A stretch of DNA of 64,000 nt from Trametopsis cervina. Lineage: Eukaryota; Basidiomycota; Agaricomycetes; Polyporales; Irpicaceae. Below are positions 15,371-27,569 of this stretch, one piece after another; position 1 is the first letter of the stretch, and each line of letters begins with the position of its first letter. The translations under genes were made by a program, and so were the position numbers. The notes under the pieces are model-generated. The model had not been told where the DNA came from, ran no database searches, and worked only from the letters and a program-made list of their open reading frames with translations. Location of the stretch: the NCBI GenBank assembly GCA_022385755.1, contig MU278352.1, positions 62,001-126,000 of the forward strand, read 5' to 3'.

Positions 15371-16176
15371 TCATGGGAACGACAAGATGTACGGCTTCAT
15401 CTCTTCCTCCCACCGGCAGCGTGGTAGCCCATTCGTCTGGCCCTCTCCTGGGCCACTGGCGCCACATACCTGCTCGAGCCATGCCGGGAGGCTCTGCATC
15501 GTCTTCTTCAGCTTCTTCTTCACGTCCTCTTCGTCGCGCCGTTCCACACCCACGCGCACTGTGCCGTACGGGCCCATCCGCGAATAATACACACTTCTCT
15601 TTGTCTTCTTCTCCTCCTGCTTGTACGCCTCCAGCACCTTCTTCTCGACGGCCTCATATGCGTCCGAGCCGGGCGCGCTCAGCTCCGCGAGGATGTGCCG
15701 GGTCTGGTTAAATGCAAGCCATGCGAGCTTGCCGTAAAAGTGAACGAGCGAGCCGGGGGTCCCGCACACGATCGGGCAGTCGGGGTTCGGGCACCCGTCG
15801 GGCTCTGCGCCGGAGTCGTCGAGGCATTTTCCGTGGAAGTAGGACGGAAAGATAGCTTTTTCGAGGCCGGCGTAGGAAGCAGATGTGTAGGCCGCTGTGA
15901 GTGGGTGAAGTAAGGGAAGCAGGGAGGCGGGCGAGGGGTTATGTGGGAGGGAGAGCGCGATTTGGTTTGCCTATGTGTGCAGTTGGTGTTAGTAGGGAAG
16001 ACAACTGCTGAGAGGAGAAAGGAAGAGCGCACGGCGGTCATAAGGACGCGTTCGACGGGCTCTGTGTAGTTGCCCAGGAAGGCGTCGGTAATACCGACGA
16101 TGCAGTCGCCTTCACACCCGCGGACGGTGGCCGGCACGGTCAGCGCGAGAGCTAGAAAGAGGGAGGTGAGGCGCAT
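15371..16176 (-). CDS. Small secreted protein of unknown function
   Basis: Two exons, 16176-16033 and 15970-15371, joined across a 62-nt intron, give 247 residues. The first about 20 residues (MRLTSLFLALALTVPATVRG) form a signal peptide. The mature part starts CEGDCIVGITDAFLGNY. It has a middle cluster with Cys in KCLDDSG, GCPNPDCPIVCGTPGS, then FYGKLAWLAFNQT. The C-terminal 80 residues are Lys/Glu-rich and end in a short Cys-containing tail. Six Cys occur before residue 135 and two after, so disulphides are likely. I do not recognise a named domain. Frame continuity across the intron and the signal peptide make the gene convincing. A TATA-like TATAT lies near 16220-16230. Confidence 0.75.
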
Positions 16177-16688
16177 TATTATGAGAAGTGTTAAGTTAAG
16201 TAGGGAGAGATTATGCGGGTATATAGGTAAGGTAGACGGGGTATAGGCGGGAGCGCGGCGTGTGGTGGTATGGGTTCAACGTTCGACGGCGACGCGGACT
16301 TGGATCGAGGACGCGTTGTTTGGTCGTGTTTGCCGGATGCCGGCGTGACGGCAGAGTAGACAGGCTTCCGCTTTCGTGTCTCCAGATCTTCTGTCTGACC
16401 AGCGACCTTGACGGTACGCGTTATAATAAGGGGACGCCGCATTATCATCAACTCTCGCATGTCTCAGTTTCCAAACATCATATCAGACAAGCGTACCAGT
16501 GATACCAAGCCGTCAGCCCGTTGTTGTCCAGAGCTATGGTTGACCTACGAACCATCCTGTTGGTATCGAGAAGCTCCAGTCATAAGCAAATAGATGCAAT
16601 AGTGAGACGGTGCAGAACGCGCAGGATGCACACGATTCTACACGTAAACATGAACGCAGAGATCGCCACACCCAGGTATAGCCGAGCA
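16177..16688. other. Upstream region of the small secreted protein gene and TAF6 3' flank
   Basis: 512 bp between two minus-strand genes. It should contain the promoter of the secreted-protein gene (TATA-like sequence around 16220-16230) and the TAF6 3' end. No other feature is seen. Confidence 0.4.
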
Positions 16689-18342
16689 CTAGCCTTCCTG
16701 CCCAGAGAGCACCCCCATAGCCTGCTGACTGTCCATAGAGAGACGTTCTGCGAAGAAATCGCCCAGTACCTCGCGCAGCTGGTGCATGACGGCCACATCA
16801 GACTCCTCCGACATGTTGAGCGGTATAGGGTTGAACGACCGCGGGCATATCACCCCGAACGACTCCTGCAGTGCATGTCAGAACTCTGCTACACGGGTAC
16901 GCAGAAAGATGCCTACCATAACCGCATCAATGAGACTCCCCTGCTCGCCTGCGTTGCACTCGCTCCCAACGACCTTTGCTCCACCCCCTTCGACCACGCC
17001 CTTCCGGATAGCCTCTTTTCCGATGCCCATCAACCCACGGACGGCGCCTTCGCGCGTGCCTTTGCTTTTCCCCGCTGATATCAGTGCCAACAACAGTGTC
17101 TTCATGATTCGTGGGGAGAGCGACGGATACGTGGTGGAATGTTGAGTGAGAAGATGAGATAGGGTGTGCGCCGCAGTTGTCCTCAAACGAGTTGCATGTT
17201 GAGGAGGAAGCGAAGAATGCAGAAGGGCGGAGAGTATAGGGGGCAGAAGTTGGTGTAACTGTGCGTAACGCGTCAAGGTCAAGGGATAAATAACATGAAG
17301 TACTGTATCTGACGCACATATGGTTCCACGAATAATGTCGTGTTATCCAGGAGAGATTTTATCACGTCAAGCAGGACTGCTAGCGTCCTCCCGTCCGCAT
17401 CATCCTGTGAGGCCCTCTTCAACGAGTTCGTTACTCCTTCCGCAACCCATCGCACAAGGTACGGAAGAAGAGCTTGCAGACCAGCATCGTGACGGAGGCT
17501 GGCAAGGGCCGCGTTGCGCTTCGTCTCGTCCGAAGGCGGAACCAGAGCCGTGGTGAGACGGGTGTAGTACAGTTGTAGCTCTCTCGAAAGCACTTGCTTG
17601 ACCAGCTGCTGTGATTGTTGCTGGTTCTTGCCACTTTGTACAGGGGACGGTCGGTCAGAGGACGGTGGTGTGGGAGGGAATATAGAGCTGAGTTTTGACG
17701 GCTCTCCGGGCTTTCCATTAGCGATCGCACCATCCATGTCGTGCTCTCGAGGGATCGCAGGTGGGTTCTCTGGTATCATCGGTTGCACGCCTTCTACCGC
17801 CAACCAGTGTGCCGCCCACCGCACGCCTTTAGGCAACGTAATCTTGTCCTCTCTGATCACGCGGTCGAAGTCTATTTCCTCGTCCTCTACGAAGAATACA
17901 GCGCCGGGTCCATACGGTTGAGGCCATGGAGCAGCTCTGCGGAACGTAGGTGGGTTGTGCGGGAAATGACCATACAAAGGCTCAATGTTCAGCACGCGAA
18001 TGGCTTGGTCTATGTCGGAGGTAGTCATCGTCGTCCGCCTCGCATGTCTCATGAAACGCGCAGCCTCCTGGAGGACGTCATGAGCAAGGAGACGGCCACA
18101 GACCGAGTCGGGTCATGCACACCTCAATGACCTGATGTATCCTGTACTCGACATCACTTGCCAGTGCCGATGCGACTGGGTCCGAAAGCGAGAATATGTT
18201 CAGAGATTCTGCGACATCCTGGTCACCATATACCCCGCTTCCAAGCACCTCACGCGAAATTGCTCACACGAACGGACTCTGATTTGTATACTCCAGTCAA
18301 CTGTGTGGGCGGCACTCGAGGTTTCGGGCCTGGTTTGCTCAT
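16689..18342 (-). CDS. TAF6: TFIID subunit TAF6
   Basis: Five exons, 18342-18268, 18218-18123, 18067-17318, 17258-16917 and 16865-16689, give 479 residues. The N-terminal histone fold (about residues 17-85) reads SVRDVAESLNI, ASDVEYRIHQVIEEAARFM and RHARRTTMTTSDIDQAIR, followed by NIEPLYGHF, the standard TAF6 signature. A Pro/Ser-rich linker leads to the TAF6 C-terminal HEAT-repeat domain (about 220-479). That part contains LVRWVAEGV, a helix with LHQLLPPILSALLH and the terminal DFFAERLSMDSQQAMG. TAF6 pairs with TAF9 in TFIID (and SAGA in yeast). The start codon was chosen because it precedes the histone fold by about 16 residues, as in homologues. Confidence 0.93.
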
Positions 18343-18674
18343 GCCAGCGCAGGATTAGGAAGCTACGATGTATGGTTGGTGAAGGTAGGGTAATGAACCG
18401 AAGTGAATGGTCTGAACGCGTGAATGCAGTCTAAAACGATTTCATGGCGTCTATACGTCACGTGATCTCGTTCATATTGCGTCCATCATTTCACACCGAC
18501 AAAATCTACGAAAGACTTGAATCCAGACAAATGTATTGATACAGTATGATATGCGAGAGGCAGGGTATAGCAAGCTGTCCGGAGAGCCACGTGAAGACGA
18601 CGATAGCGTGCATAAGGCAAAACATAACACGAAGACGAGAAAGAGGACGGATAAGATCATGGCTACGGAACGTA
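18343..18674. other. TAF6 promoter and 3' flank of the coiled-coil gene
   Basis: 332 bp between two minus-strand genes. No TATA box or other element was recognised. Confidence 0.4.
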
Positions 18675-21600
18675 TCATGACTTGGCAGGTGATGCGTTTG
18701 ACTTGCGGGGCACACCCGCCGTGTCAATGATCTCATTGAGCTGTTGTATGCGCTTCTGCGCAAGCTCGATCTGGCGTTGGTAACTCCTGCTCAAAACTGG
18801 TTAAAAGTCTCCCTAACGCCCATATGCCAGACATGCGTACTTTGCTTGAGTCTCGAGCTCCAGGACACGCTCCTTCCCGCCCTGTCGCTCGCGCTTGATC
18901 TTTTCCTCAGCCTGTTTCAGACGCGCTTCATACTCTTTGACACGAGTCTCCCACTTATTGTCAGCAGCACTTGTTTTGTCGTTCATCGACGCCATCTTCT
19001 CTTCCGACGCAACTAACTGATTCTGCAGGATGATGATCCGTCGCTCTGCGGTGTTCGCCCGAGCGTTGAGAGCACGAATTTCCATAGTGTCGGCTCCGCC
19101 AGGTTTGCGACTGCTGGCGATGACGGCTTGTAACTCCGCATTTGTAGCCTGAGGCTGTACATCAGACGAAGCCCTAGAGACCTGGCGGTGAGTTACACAC
19201 CTTGAGTGCCTCAAGCTCGCCCTCCTTGGCAGCGATCTTCTTTCGCCAGGTTCCCTTCGTCTCAGCCAGCGTCTTAAGGCTTGCTTCAAACTTGTCAATC
19301 TGCTTCCACCGAGTGTCGAGCTGCTTGCGCATCTCGCCCAGTTTCTCAGCATACTTCGCTTCCACTTCCTTGGCCCGCTTGTCAAAGTCGAGCTGGATCT
19401 GGCTGAGGGCTTTCAGACGAGTAATGAGATTGTCATGGAAGACGCTGAAGTTTGTGAACGGCTTTGTCTCTGCAGCGCCATTCTTCTTCTACAAAGTCAT
19501 GTCAGTTCGGCTTGAACGATGTGATGATCTATGTTACTTACTGGCGTCTTATCGACACCCAGAATCTTGTCCATGTACTGATAGATGGTCAGCAGCAGAG
19601 TGTTTCTCTCGGTGAGCTGATCGCGATATTGAGACTCTGCTGTGAGCAAACTGCGCTGATCCTTCGCGAGCCTTTGCTCCAGCTCCGTCACCTTGGCACG
19701 TAACACTGCAGCCTCAGCCTCGGTCAACTTCAATGACGCTTGTACACTGTCCAGCTTCTCAGACACATTCAACCTCGCCTGAGTCTGCGCCGCAAGCTGT
19801 GCCGAGAGATCACGGTTCTCGGCGTGCAGCCTGTCAAGCGTGCTTTCACGGTCTCTGCCCTTGCCTTCACGGTCGTTCAGCTCTTTCCGTGCTCGCGCGA
19901 GCTCGTCTTCGAGGCGCTCGACGTCGCGGCGCAGCCGGTCGACCTCCAGCTGTAAAGAGAACCGTGCAGTGGTGTGTGATTCGCCAAGCTTCTTTGATTC
20001 TGTCTCCTTGTCCTGCAGAGCATTTTGCACGGCTGCAAGGTCCCCTTCGCGCTGCGTCAGTAGCGCTTGTGTACGCGCCAGGTCGCTCAGCGCGGATTGC
20101 AGGGCAGACTCTTTCGCTTCCAGGGTACGCTTGGATTGTCTGACTGAGTCGTCGTGCTCCCGTTGGAGTTTATCCCGCTCGTTCTCAAGGCGCTCCCGGT
20201 TCGATCGTTCTCGCTGCATTTCCGCGACGAGCTTCTCAATGTGTTTGGCTAATTCTTCCTGGCGCGCACGGACATCGTCAGCTTCTCGAGTCCTAGTTTC
20301 GCATAGTTCAGTCATTTCCTCGAGTTGGGCTTTGGTGTTTGCGAGGCGCTGATGGCAATATAGCAATATAGTTGGAGACTAGCATCGGCGATAATCGAGC
20401 GGGCCAGCTTACCTCTTTCAATGCTGTAGTTAACCCCTCGAGTCGCTCACGCTCGACGGCATCGTCCTCACGGAGACGTGCACTCTCTTCCTTGAGTTGC
20501 TCTAGCTGATCCTCCAAATTGTAAACTTGGTTTCCAAGCCTTTCGATTTCCGCGTTTGCAGCTTCGATCTCGGCGTCCTTATCTTCTGATTCTCGTTCGA
20601 GATGAGCGAGGGCAGTCTCAAACTTCTCATGTAGATCGTTGGTGTTGGCTTCCAGCTCGGAGACATGCAGGCGAAGTTCTTTAGATTCCGCGTCCCGCTG
20701 TTCGAGGGCCTGCCGTATGATAATGTCGATGAACAAATGTTAGAGCTGTGCCAGGACAGAAGAGTACTGACGTCTCGAAGCTCCTCTACCTGCCCTCGAG
20801 CTTCCTCAGCTTCACCCCGCCATTCCTCTTCGACGGTCTCCACGATCCGCTTGTGCTCACGGACGATTTCCTCAATTTCCCGGTTCTTCATCTCGATCTC
20901 ATCCTCCTTCTGCTGAAGCTCGATCTGCGCAGCCGCCAATTTGTCGCGTGCGGCATTGAGACCGTCTTCAACAGCCTCCCTTTCCTCCCTCTCCTCCAGT
21001 ATTTGCGCACGACTCTGGCTACGTTCGATAGACTCAGCTTCCCTCCTTCGCCGTTCGTTTTCGAGTTCCAGCTTAAAGGCCTCCAACTCATCCGCTAGCT
21101 CCTCCTTTTCGTCGACGGTTCTCCCCATCGCCTCATTCTGTTCTTCCAGCTTCGCTCTCAGCTCGTCATTCTCGGCTTCCATATCCTCCAGCCGCCTCCG
21201 CAACCGCTCGCTCCTGTCTTCAGCATCCTCCTCCTCGTTCCTCTCCACAATCTCTCTCAACCGTTCCATCTCGTCCATATTTTCCTCCAGCAATGCCCTT
21301 GCATTCTCTAACTCTTCCTCAAGTTGTGCGTTCCGTGTCTCAACCTCCTCCATCGCCGCCCCTTTGCTCCGCCTCCGTCTCAACTCTCCCATCTCGCGCT
21401 CTCTCTCCTCTAGTCTCTCTTCCAATTCCCTTACGCGTCCTGACCCACGCTGCAAGCGTTCCAATTCCCGTTCGAGCTCCAGGACTAATTTCTTCAACTT
21501 CTTCACTTCCATCCCACGCTGTTGGACCTCAATCTTCAGGTTGATGTTTTGCTTGAGAGCAGCGTCGATCTGGTCAGGGGCCAACTGAGCGAGACGTTCT

Positions 21601-22125
21601 TCTAAGAAGTGCACTTTGAGCTTGATGTTGAAGTTTTCCTTCTTCAAACTGTCTATGTGCTAAAGTCAAACATCGCGTTTGAGTGCAATGTGAGCCGAGG
21701 CAGATATAGAGACTAACCTTCTCCTGATCTCGCAGTGTCAAATTCACTCCTCCTTTGCCACCACCGGACTTTGACCCTGTGTGTTTCGATCGCCCTGGAC
21801 CAGAGCTCTCGTAGCCTTCGCCCCACGCCTTTTCTCTCCCAGGAGTATCCAGCACACCGGCGCCCTCTTCTCCTTCTGTTTCATCCAAGTCATCGAATCC
21901 GGCGCCGCGACGTTTGGGTGTCGGGTCCTCGAACCTTCTTCTAGCAAATTGGGCAGCATTTGGGGGAGATGGTGTAGAAAGAAGAGCGGACGATGTCGCG
22001 GTCGAGCTTGACGGCTTGCGGATTGCGCGCAACGGGGTTGAGAAGCCTGAGGCCAGGGATCCGAGGGAGAGGTCCGGGGCAGATTGGTACGAATTGTCTG
22101 CACGGTTCAGCATGGCCGCAGACAT
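18675..22125 (-). CDS. Cnn_1N coiled-coil protein of the spindle pole / microtubule organising centre
   Basis: Seven exons, 22125-21718, 21659-20772, 20709-20413, 20348-19542, 19488-19201, 19148-18841 and 18786-18675, give 1035 residues. A disordered N-terminus of about 125 residues precedes NLTLRDQEKHIDSLKKENF and NIKLKVHFLEERL, the centrosomin motif 1 (Cnn_1N) that binds gamma-tubulin complexes in Mto1, Pcp1 and Cnn. From about residue 140 to the end it is an almost unbroken coiled coil rich in Glu, Arg, Leu and Gln, ending with a short basic tail (VPRKSNASPAKS). I infer a gamma-tubulin complex receptor at the spindle pole body or cytoplasmic MTOCs. Whether it is the Mto1 or the Pcp1 orthologue cannot be settled by eye. 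An in-frame ATG at 22150-22152 would add nine residues. Confidence 0.87.
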
Positions 22126-22415
22126 CCTGAAGTGATATGTGTTTGCATGCACTAGGAGACAACCCCGTCAGTAGGACAGACGCACACGACGGTAGTGTCC
22201 AAGCGCGTTGAACAGCACCAAAACACGCGTGATGCGACGCGTTGGTTGGCACGTGCTCCGCGTACAGTACTGAGGAGCTCCGCTAATCTCATTCCGTGTT
22301 TCTGGTCAGTCTTTCGAGTGCGCCCGTACTCTAATTCCTACTATCGTATGCATTTGGCCTCCATGTATGCTATCAATACATTCGTCTGGTTTTTCTACAA
22401 CTGTTTCCTTACACA

Positions 22416-23714
22416 TCATAAACCTCCGGCGATCCACCCACCATCTGCGACGATGACCTATATCAACAAGCAATGTTACTCAGGATGCCTGGTAAATTGT
22501 GGTGTACTCAGCCGAGGTGCGTACTTTGTTGGTCATATACCCGTTCTTTGCGAGCATTATGATGATGGAGGCGATCTCGTCTGACCTGCCCAATCTGCCA
22601 ACAGGAATCTTGCTCTGCGAATGGCGCCAGTGGTCAATGAATGTAGTATCATGAAGGCCGAGCAGGTCTCCGGAAACTCACTCGTAATTCATCCCCTCGT
22701 GATTCATTAGCGGCAAGCTGGCCGCCCAGCATGACCGTGTCTGTGAAGCGATATCTGGTGAGTGTTTGCTCTCTGTCGCGCTGGCTTCACAAATTGCTTG
22801 CCTTCTATCAATGCAGGAGCAACTGCATTTGAGCACTGCGTACGTTAATCAGCACCATCAGCATATGCATCTGTGTGCGACGCAGAGTTGCTCGAGACTC
22901 ACAATGCCTTCTTTTGCATACCGCAGCGATAGCCAATGGACCAGTCCGTGCAAAGCTGCTTTGGAAGACGCGTAGTGCGGACCGATGATACCCCCAGTAT
23001 CTGCAGCATGATGAACATACAGTGCCGTCAATCCAGTCTCTCAAACTCACAAGCAGCGACGCTGTCCCCATCAAAGCCGAAGTCCGTCAACACTAGTCTT
23101 ACCCACAACGGGGTACGCACCTAGAAGTGAAGATAATTCGACCCCATTTCTGCTCTTGCATGTGCGGGATGCACAGCTGAGCAAGCTGCGAGGCAAGCAC
23201 ATATTCAGAGGCCGATCATCCTGCGCTCAAGCCAGCTGCCGCAGAATAGAACACTGCGATATACATACATAAAAGTGCGTGCCGGCGTTGACCCGCCATG
23301 ATTCCTCAAACAGTTGCGGACTTATGTCTCCAATATCGCCGTTCGCTCCGATAACCTTGACGGACGCGCCATGGTTGCTAATGTAGATGTCTGGGTGACC
23401 CAGTCTGTCCACGACTTGCTCGTGCAAACCTTGAGCGTTTTCGTACGTAGACAGGTCGGCCTGGAACGCAGCGGCTCGTATGCCCTCGTGCTGAGTGATC
23501 TCCTTGATCAGGGCCTCAGCTTTAGGTTTTGATGCCTCTGACGAGTGGTGCACGGCAATCGAGCATCCTTCAAGTGCGAACGCCTTTGCGGTGGCTTGAC
23601 CAATGCCGCCTCTGTGTGCGAAACACGCATCACCTTAGTATTGAATTATAGAAGATGACTGTGGCTGATTTACGTCGCACCGGTAATTAGAACTAGTTTG
23701 CCTTGTAGACTCAT
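22416..23714 (-). CDS. Short-chain dehydrogenase/reductase
   Basis: Nine exons, 23714-23674, 23611-23269, 23185-23121, 23061-23051, 23000-22903, 22835-22802, 22740-22682, 22614-22525 and 22457-22416, give 260 residues. It is a classical SDR: the NAD(P)-binding glycine motif TGATGGIGQ near the N-terminus, NHGAS in place of the usual NNAG, the catalytic Ser in FTSSVAAY, YxxxK as HYASSKAAL, and C-terminal VIVADGGWIAGG. The substrate cannot be read from sequence. The 11-nt exon is needed to keep the frame. The intron at 22741-22801 starts with GC (AG|GCAAGC) instead of GT. Longest uninterrupted frames are about 100 codons, so the gene is easily missed. Confidence 0.88.
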
Positions 23715-24163
23715 GGGTTCCTGTCAGTACTGTATTGATGCCCTGAACTTTGGAGATGGAGTATTGCGTTTGATGCAGGATCGTCAACGGTAAAGGTAGA
23801 GCAAAGGCTGCTGAGTGTGTTCGAAGCACTTCGATCTTCACGATCATCGCACACCCGGCATGCACAGATACCGTCATATTACCGCCGCGCAAACATGTGT
23901 ATCAGGCCCAGCCGTAGAAGCGTACGCTGGTCAGCAGAACTGTTATCTCTTGTCTAGCTTATACCACGCTGACGTCGTCGTTCGATCACAAATACAATCT
24001 CCCTTCTGTGAAGTTGGATAACACGCTATATGACGTTTGAGCTAAGACTTTAATTTACAGATTTGTTATCGACACAAAATTCCCCCAGCTTCCCTTTTGA
24101 CAGAGCACATCGGCAGCGTCCATTTAATTTACACACCGAGCTCAGCATTGCCCAGTTTATGTT
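23715..24163. other. Upstream region of the SDR gene
   Basis: 449 bp between the SDR start codon and the stop of S53 peptidase B, both on the minus strand. No TATA box or repeat was recognised. Confidence 0.4.
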
Positions 24164-26265
24164 TTACAAACCAGCAGCGGCCTTGAGAGCAGCGAAGTTG
24201 GGCGTGCCGAGACCAGTGACTGGGTCCCAGCCCGAGGTAGCCTTGAACCCATTGGTGTTGCAACCGGGGTTTGAACCTGCACAACACACCAGGAATCAGA
24301 GAAAAGAACACACGAGATAAAACACACGACTTACCGCTCGTGACGTCATGGAACGCGCTCGGGTTCGCGTACAGGAAGGGGTTGAGGAACCCGAGCGGGC
24401 TCTTCCCGGCGGAGATCAGGCCGTCGTTGATCAGGGAGATGACGGCCGCGAAGATGGGGCTCGCGCAGCTCGTGCCGTCGACGCCCTCCGTCGAACCGTC
24501 CACAACAATCTCGAGGTTGGTTCCGATCGCAGAGACGTCGGGGTACGCGCGGCCCGAGGTGTTGAACTTGCCGCTGTTGGTGGAACCGATGGAGGTGAGG
24601 TAGCTCTTGACGGCGGTAGCTTGGTAGGACGGCGTGCCGAAGTAGTTGGAGAAGCCGCCCGAGGAGAAGGAGGCGGCGGTCTCGCTGGTGGTGCCAGAGA
24701 GTTGTGTGGCGCCAACGGAGGTCATGCTGGTGAGATGGATGGGTGAGTGTGAGGTGGGATAGTGGTTAGGAGGAAGAGGGTGCTTACAAGGGACAGCCTG
24801 AGGGGAAGGTTGCAACGAACTTGGAGCAGCTGCTGGACTGCGAGCCGGAGACACCTCCGTCTCCCGAGGCGAACAGGATGGAAGTACCACGGGCGCCGAG
24901 CTGGGCATAGGCATTGCACAGGTTGCTGTGCGGTACGATTAGTTAAATCGACAACACAAAACGGTGTATCACGTACTTGGCCAGTGACCTAGAGATATCG
25001 CTCTCGTTCTCGCCGTAGCTGGTGGTAAGGACCTGCGGGGGGTTTGACTCTCCGAGCAGGAAGTTGATGATGTCCAAGAAGCCCTCGAGGTCACCGTCCT
25101 GGAAGCTCTCGCCGACGGAGATGAACGTGGTCGGGACGCCCGATGCGATTCCGACGGTGTATTGGATATCGAGGTTCTATAAAAGGAGCACGTCATGAGA
25201 ACTCAGGTACTTGGCTGGGAGGCAATGTAGATACAAACCGCTTCAACACCAGCTTGGCGGCCGTTCTGCGGGTTGGAGCCTCCATCGAGAGTTTGGAGCT
25301 TGAAGGCAGTGCTGGACGACAAGTCCGTGCGGAACTTCTTCAAGAAACTCTGGGAGACATAAACTCATGTCAGATGTCAAACATACGTGTGACAGGCAGA
25401 CACGCACGGTCAAGTCGGCCTGGTTGGCGTATTGCTCGATGAAGCCGCTGACAGCGAGCTGGTTGGAGGAAGACTTGGCCAGCGTGGTGGGGACGCCGTA
25501 GAGGGATTGAACGCAAGCGGGAGTGATGGCGGACGAGGAGCAGGTCGCCAGCGGCTGGACGGTGTCGACGATAGGCTTCGCGGGGGACGAGACGACGGGC
25601 CGCAGGCCTTTGGTGGTCGGGAAGCTGGTAGCAGAGGATCAATATCTATTGTTCCGTGGAGGTGCGCAATCTCCGTAACTCACGTGACAGTGGGGTGGAC
25701 AAAGTCGAGATGGCCAACGAGCTGTGTGGGAATGGAGTAGCTCAGGGTGCGGATGGTCTCCTTGCCGGTGTCGGAGTGCTTGAACACGGTGAATTCGGCG
25801 TCCAAAAGTTCGTTGGCCTTGCTGACCGGGACGGACACGCTGAGCCAGTCTCCGGCCGGAGAGATGGCTGAGGCGGTCACACCCGCTTCTTTGAGCCAAG
25901 CATTGACGGCGTCCACGCTGTCTTGGCTAGGGGCGACGAACTTCTCAACCTAAGATGACGCACGGTTAGCCCGCAAATTGGGTATTAACGGAACGCCGCT
26001 GCCTCACCTCTTCCTTGCTGAGATGCTCGCCGTACGTGGGACTGTCAGGCGTGCTGACGGCGTACAGCGCGTCCACGAGCCCTTGGGGATTGTTCTGAAC
26101 AAGCGCAATCCTGAGCTTGATCTCGGTGTCCGCGCTGGGAGGGGTGGCCTTGACGAACCCGGAGGGTGCGCTTGAGCGCGACTCATGCACGATCATGGTG
26201 CCGGCACGAGGGGACGCGAGCGAAACCGAGATGAAGGCAGCGAGGACGAGGAGCCTAGAAACCAT
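24164..26265 (-). CDS. Secreted S53 peptidase (sedolisin), copy B
   Basis: Eight exons, 26265-26008, 25949-25684, 25624-25408, 25349-25239, 25176-24977, 24925-24788, 24726-24335 and 24276-24164, give 564 residues. Signal peptide MVSRLLVLAAFISVSLA, then propeptide and a kumamolisin-like domain. The catalytic Glu/Asp pair is in GVEANLDIQY (E283, D287) and is split from its upstream sequence by an intron. The oxyanion Asp is in FASGDGG and the nucleophile Ser in DGTSCASP. The C-terminus GWDPVTGLGTPNF matches copy A. The first two introns lie at the same codons and phases as in copy A (after HLSKEE and inside HPTVT). The other five are unique to this copy. A TATA box sits 61-66 bp upstream of the ATG. 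Confidence 0.94.
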
Positions 26266-26325
26266 CTTGTCTTGCCTGGGAGGGGTGCAGGAGGGGATGA
26301 AGATGTATGGTAGTGAACGGACACC

Positions 26326-26331
26326 TTTATA
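26326..26331 (-). promoter_or_regulatory. TATA box of S53 peptidase B
   Basis: TATAAA on the minus strand, about 61-66 bp upstream of the start codon at 26265. It matches the TATA-containing promoter of the paralogue at 13427. Confidence 0.6.
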
Positions 26332-27569
26332 GTGCCACAGACTTGACGCCGCGATTGCCAACAGGCATTGCGCAGGTATAGAGCGGCATTCGCCCGTTAG
26401 GTATACCAGCTACTTCTGCCCGTGCATTCGGAAGGCGGCGCGTGGTTACATCGGACACTCACATGGATGTGTTGCCGATTACAAGCTTGCTTGACGCCGT
26501 ACATGGCCAGGAGCGACTGTGAGACATACGCTGCTCATATTAACCACATGGCATGCGAGCTGGCTCGTGATGAGGAGAATAAGCTGGCCGACGGTGGCAT
26601 CGCGGTGTATGACAGAGAAGATAGTTGTCTCGAGGAAGCGCTGTGCGAAATCTATCAGTACACGGGCCAGGATCGCATCTTGGAACAGTCTATTGGCAGA
26701 CTTCCGAGTACGCTAGCTATTCTGGCCACGTACAACATGCATCTGCCTGTCAGCGCACGTCAGGTAACCTGGTCTTCGCAAACCGTCGTGTTGCAAACTG
26801 TTGCTGCGTCCATATGAGCACTGATAGCACTGCATGTGGCTGATAAAGCTCATCGAGCGTTTGTTGCCTTCGATACTGCACGCGACAACCATGGATGCAC
26901 ACTAGAAGTACACAGGCCATTTTCAGATGCGCTCGTAATACAAAAAGGGAGGAATGACCTACATCGTATAGTGCACCCATTTTTAGATAAGGTCTTGGCA
27001 GTAGCCAGGCGCACTGCAATGGAAGGGGACATCCTTATCATCATCACCGCATGACATGTGCAGTCATACAGCCCTCAACGCGGGGATCCTGTCAAAGGAT
27101 GTCGAGATAGGGAGAAGTGTCCAAGGAGATCAGTGCTGAGTTTAGATCGCAGGCAAGCTCGAGCCTCGGGTAAGCACTGGATGCATGCAACGCCACGAAG
27201 ACATCACAGCTAGGGCGTCTGATCGCCACGGTATTGTCAGCATTTGTGACTTTCACAGGACATAATAATGCGCGATAATTACGCGCGATGAATGAAGGCA
27301 TGAGCAAGTGCGGCGTACGATGAGTGGCTTAGTGCATTAAACTGCTCGGTTCGAGATGATCACGAAATACGCGCAAGATGGAAGCATACCTTCGAGAACG
27401 CCACTGACGGGCTAGACAATGAAATGGCCTCTATTCGCACCACGTGAATGATCTGCAATGGCGTTGAGTCGCTAGTCAAAAAATATTACAGTCGCTGTAA
27501 TATCATCACTAGCACAGGCCACGTTAGTCAATCCACCGTTCCATATTATGGTGCCATCAGCCTATCTAC
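26332..27569. other. 1.2-kb intergenic region, no gene supported
   Basis: It lies upstream of S53 peptidase B and downstream of the PP2C gene, both minus strand. A plus-strand frame of 131 codons near 26422 lacks any motif and overlaps the likely promoter, so I do not call it. Confidence 0.45.

Noticed and set aside
15881..15920. Suspected one-base frameshift in the small secreted protein gene
   Set aside because: Re-reading the strand showed that I had dropped bases. The frame is continuous through TAAYTSASYAGLEK with a single 62-nt intron upstream.
20941..21588. 215-codon Ser-rich plus-strand frame
   Set aside because: Antisense shadow of the coiled-coil spindle-pole gene.
22416..23714. 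SDR gene as a broken pseudogene, because its longest open frame is short
   Set aside because: Nine exons with consistent GT/GC-AG borders restore a full 260-residue SDR with all catalytic motifs.
26422..26817. 131-codon plus-strand frame upstream of S53 peptidase B
   Set aside because: It overlaps the expected promoter of a minus-strand gene and has no recognisable domain or codon pattern.
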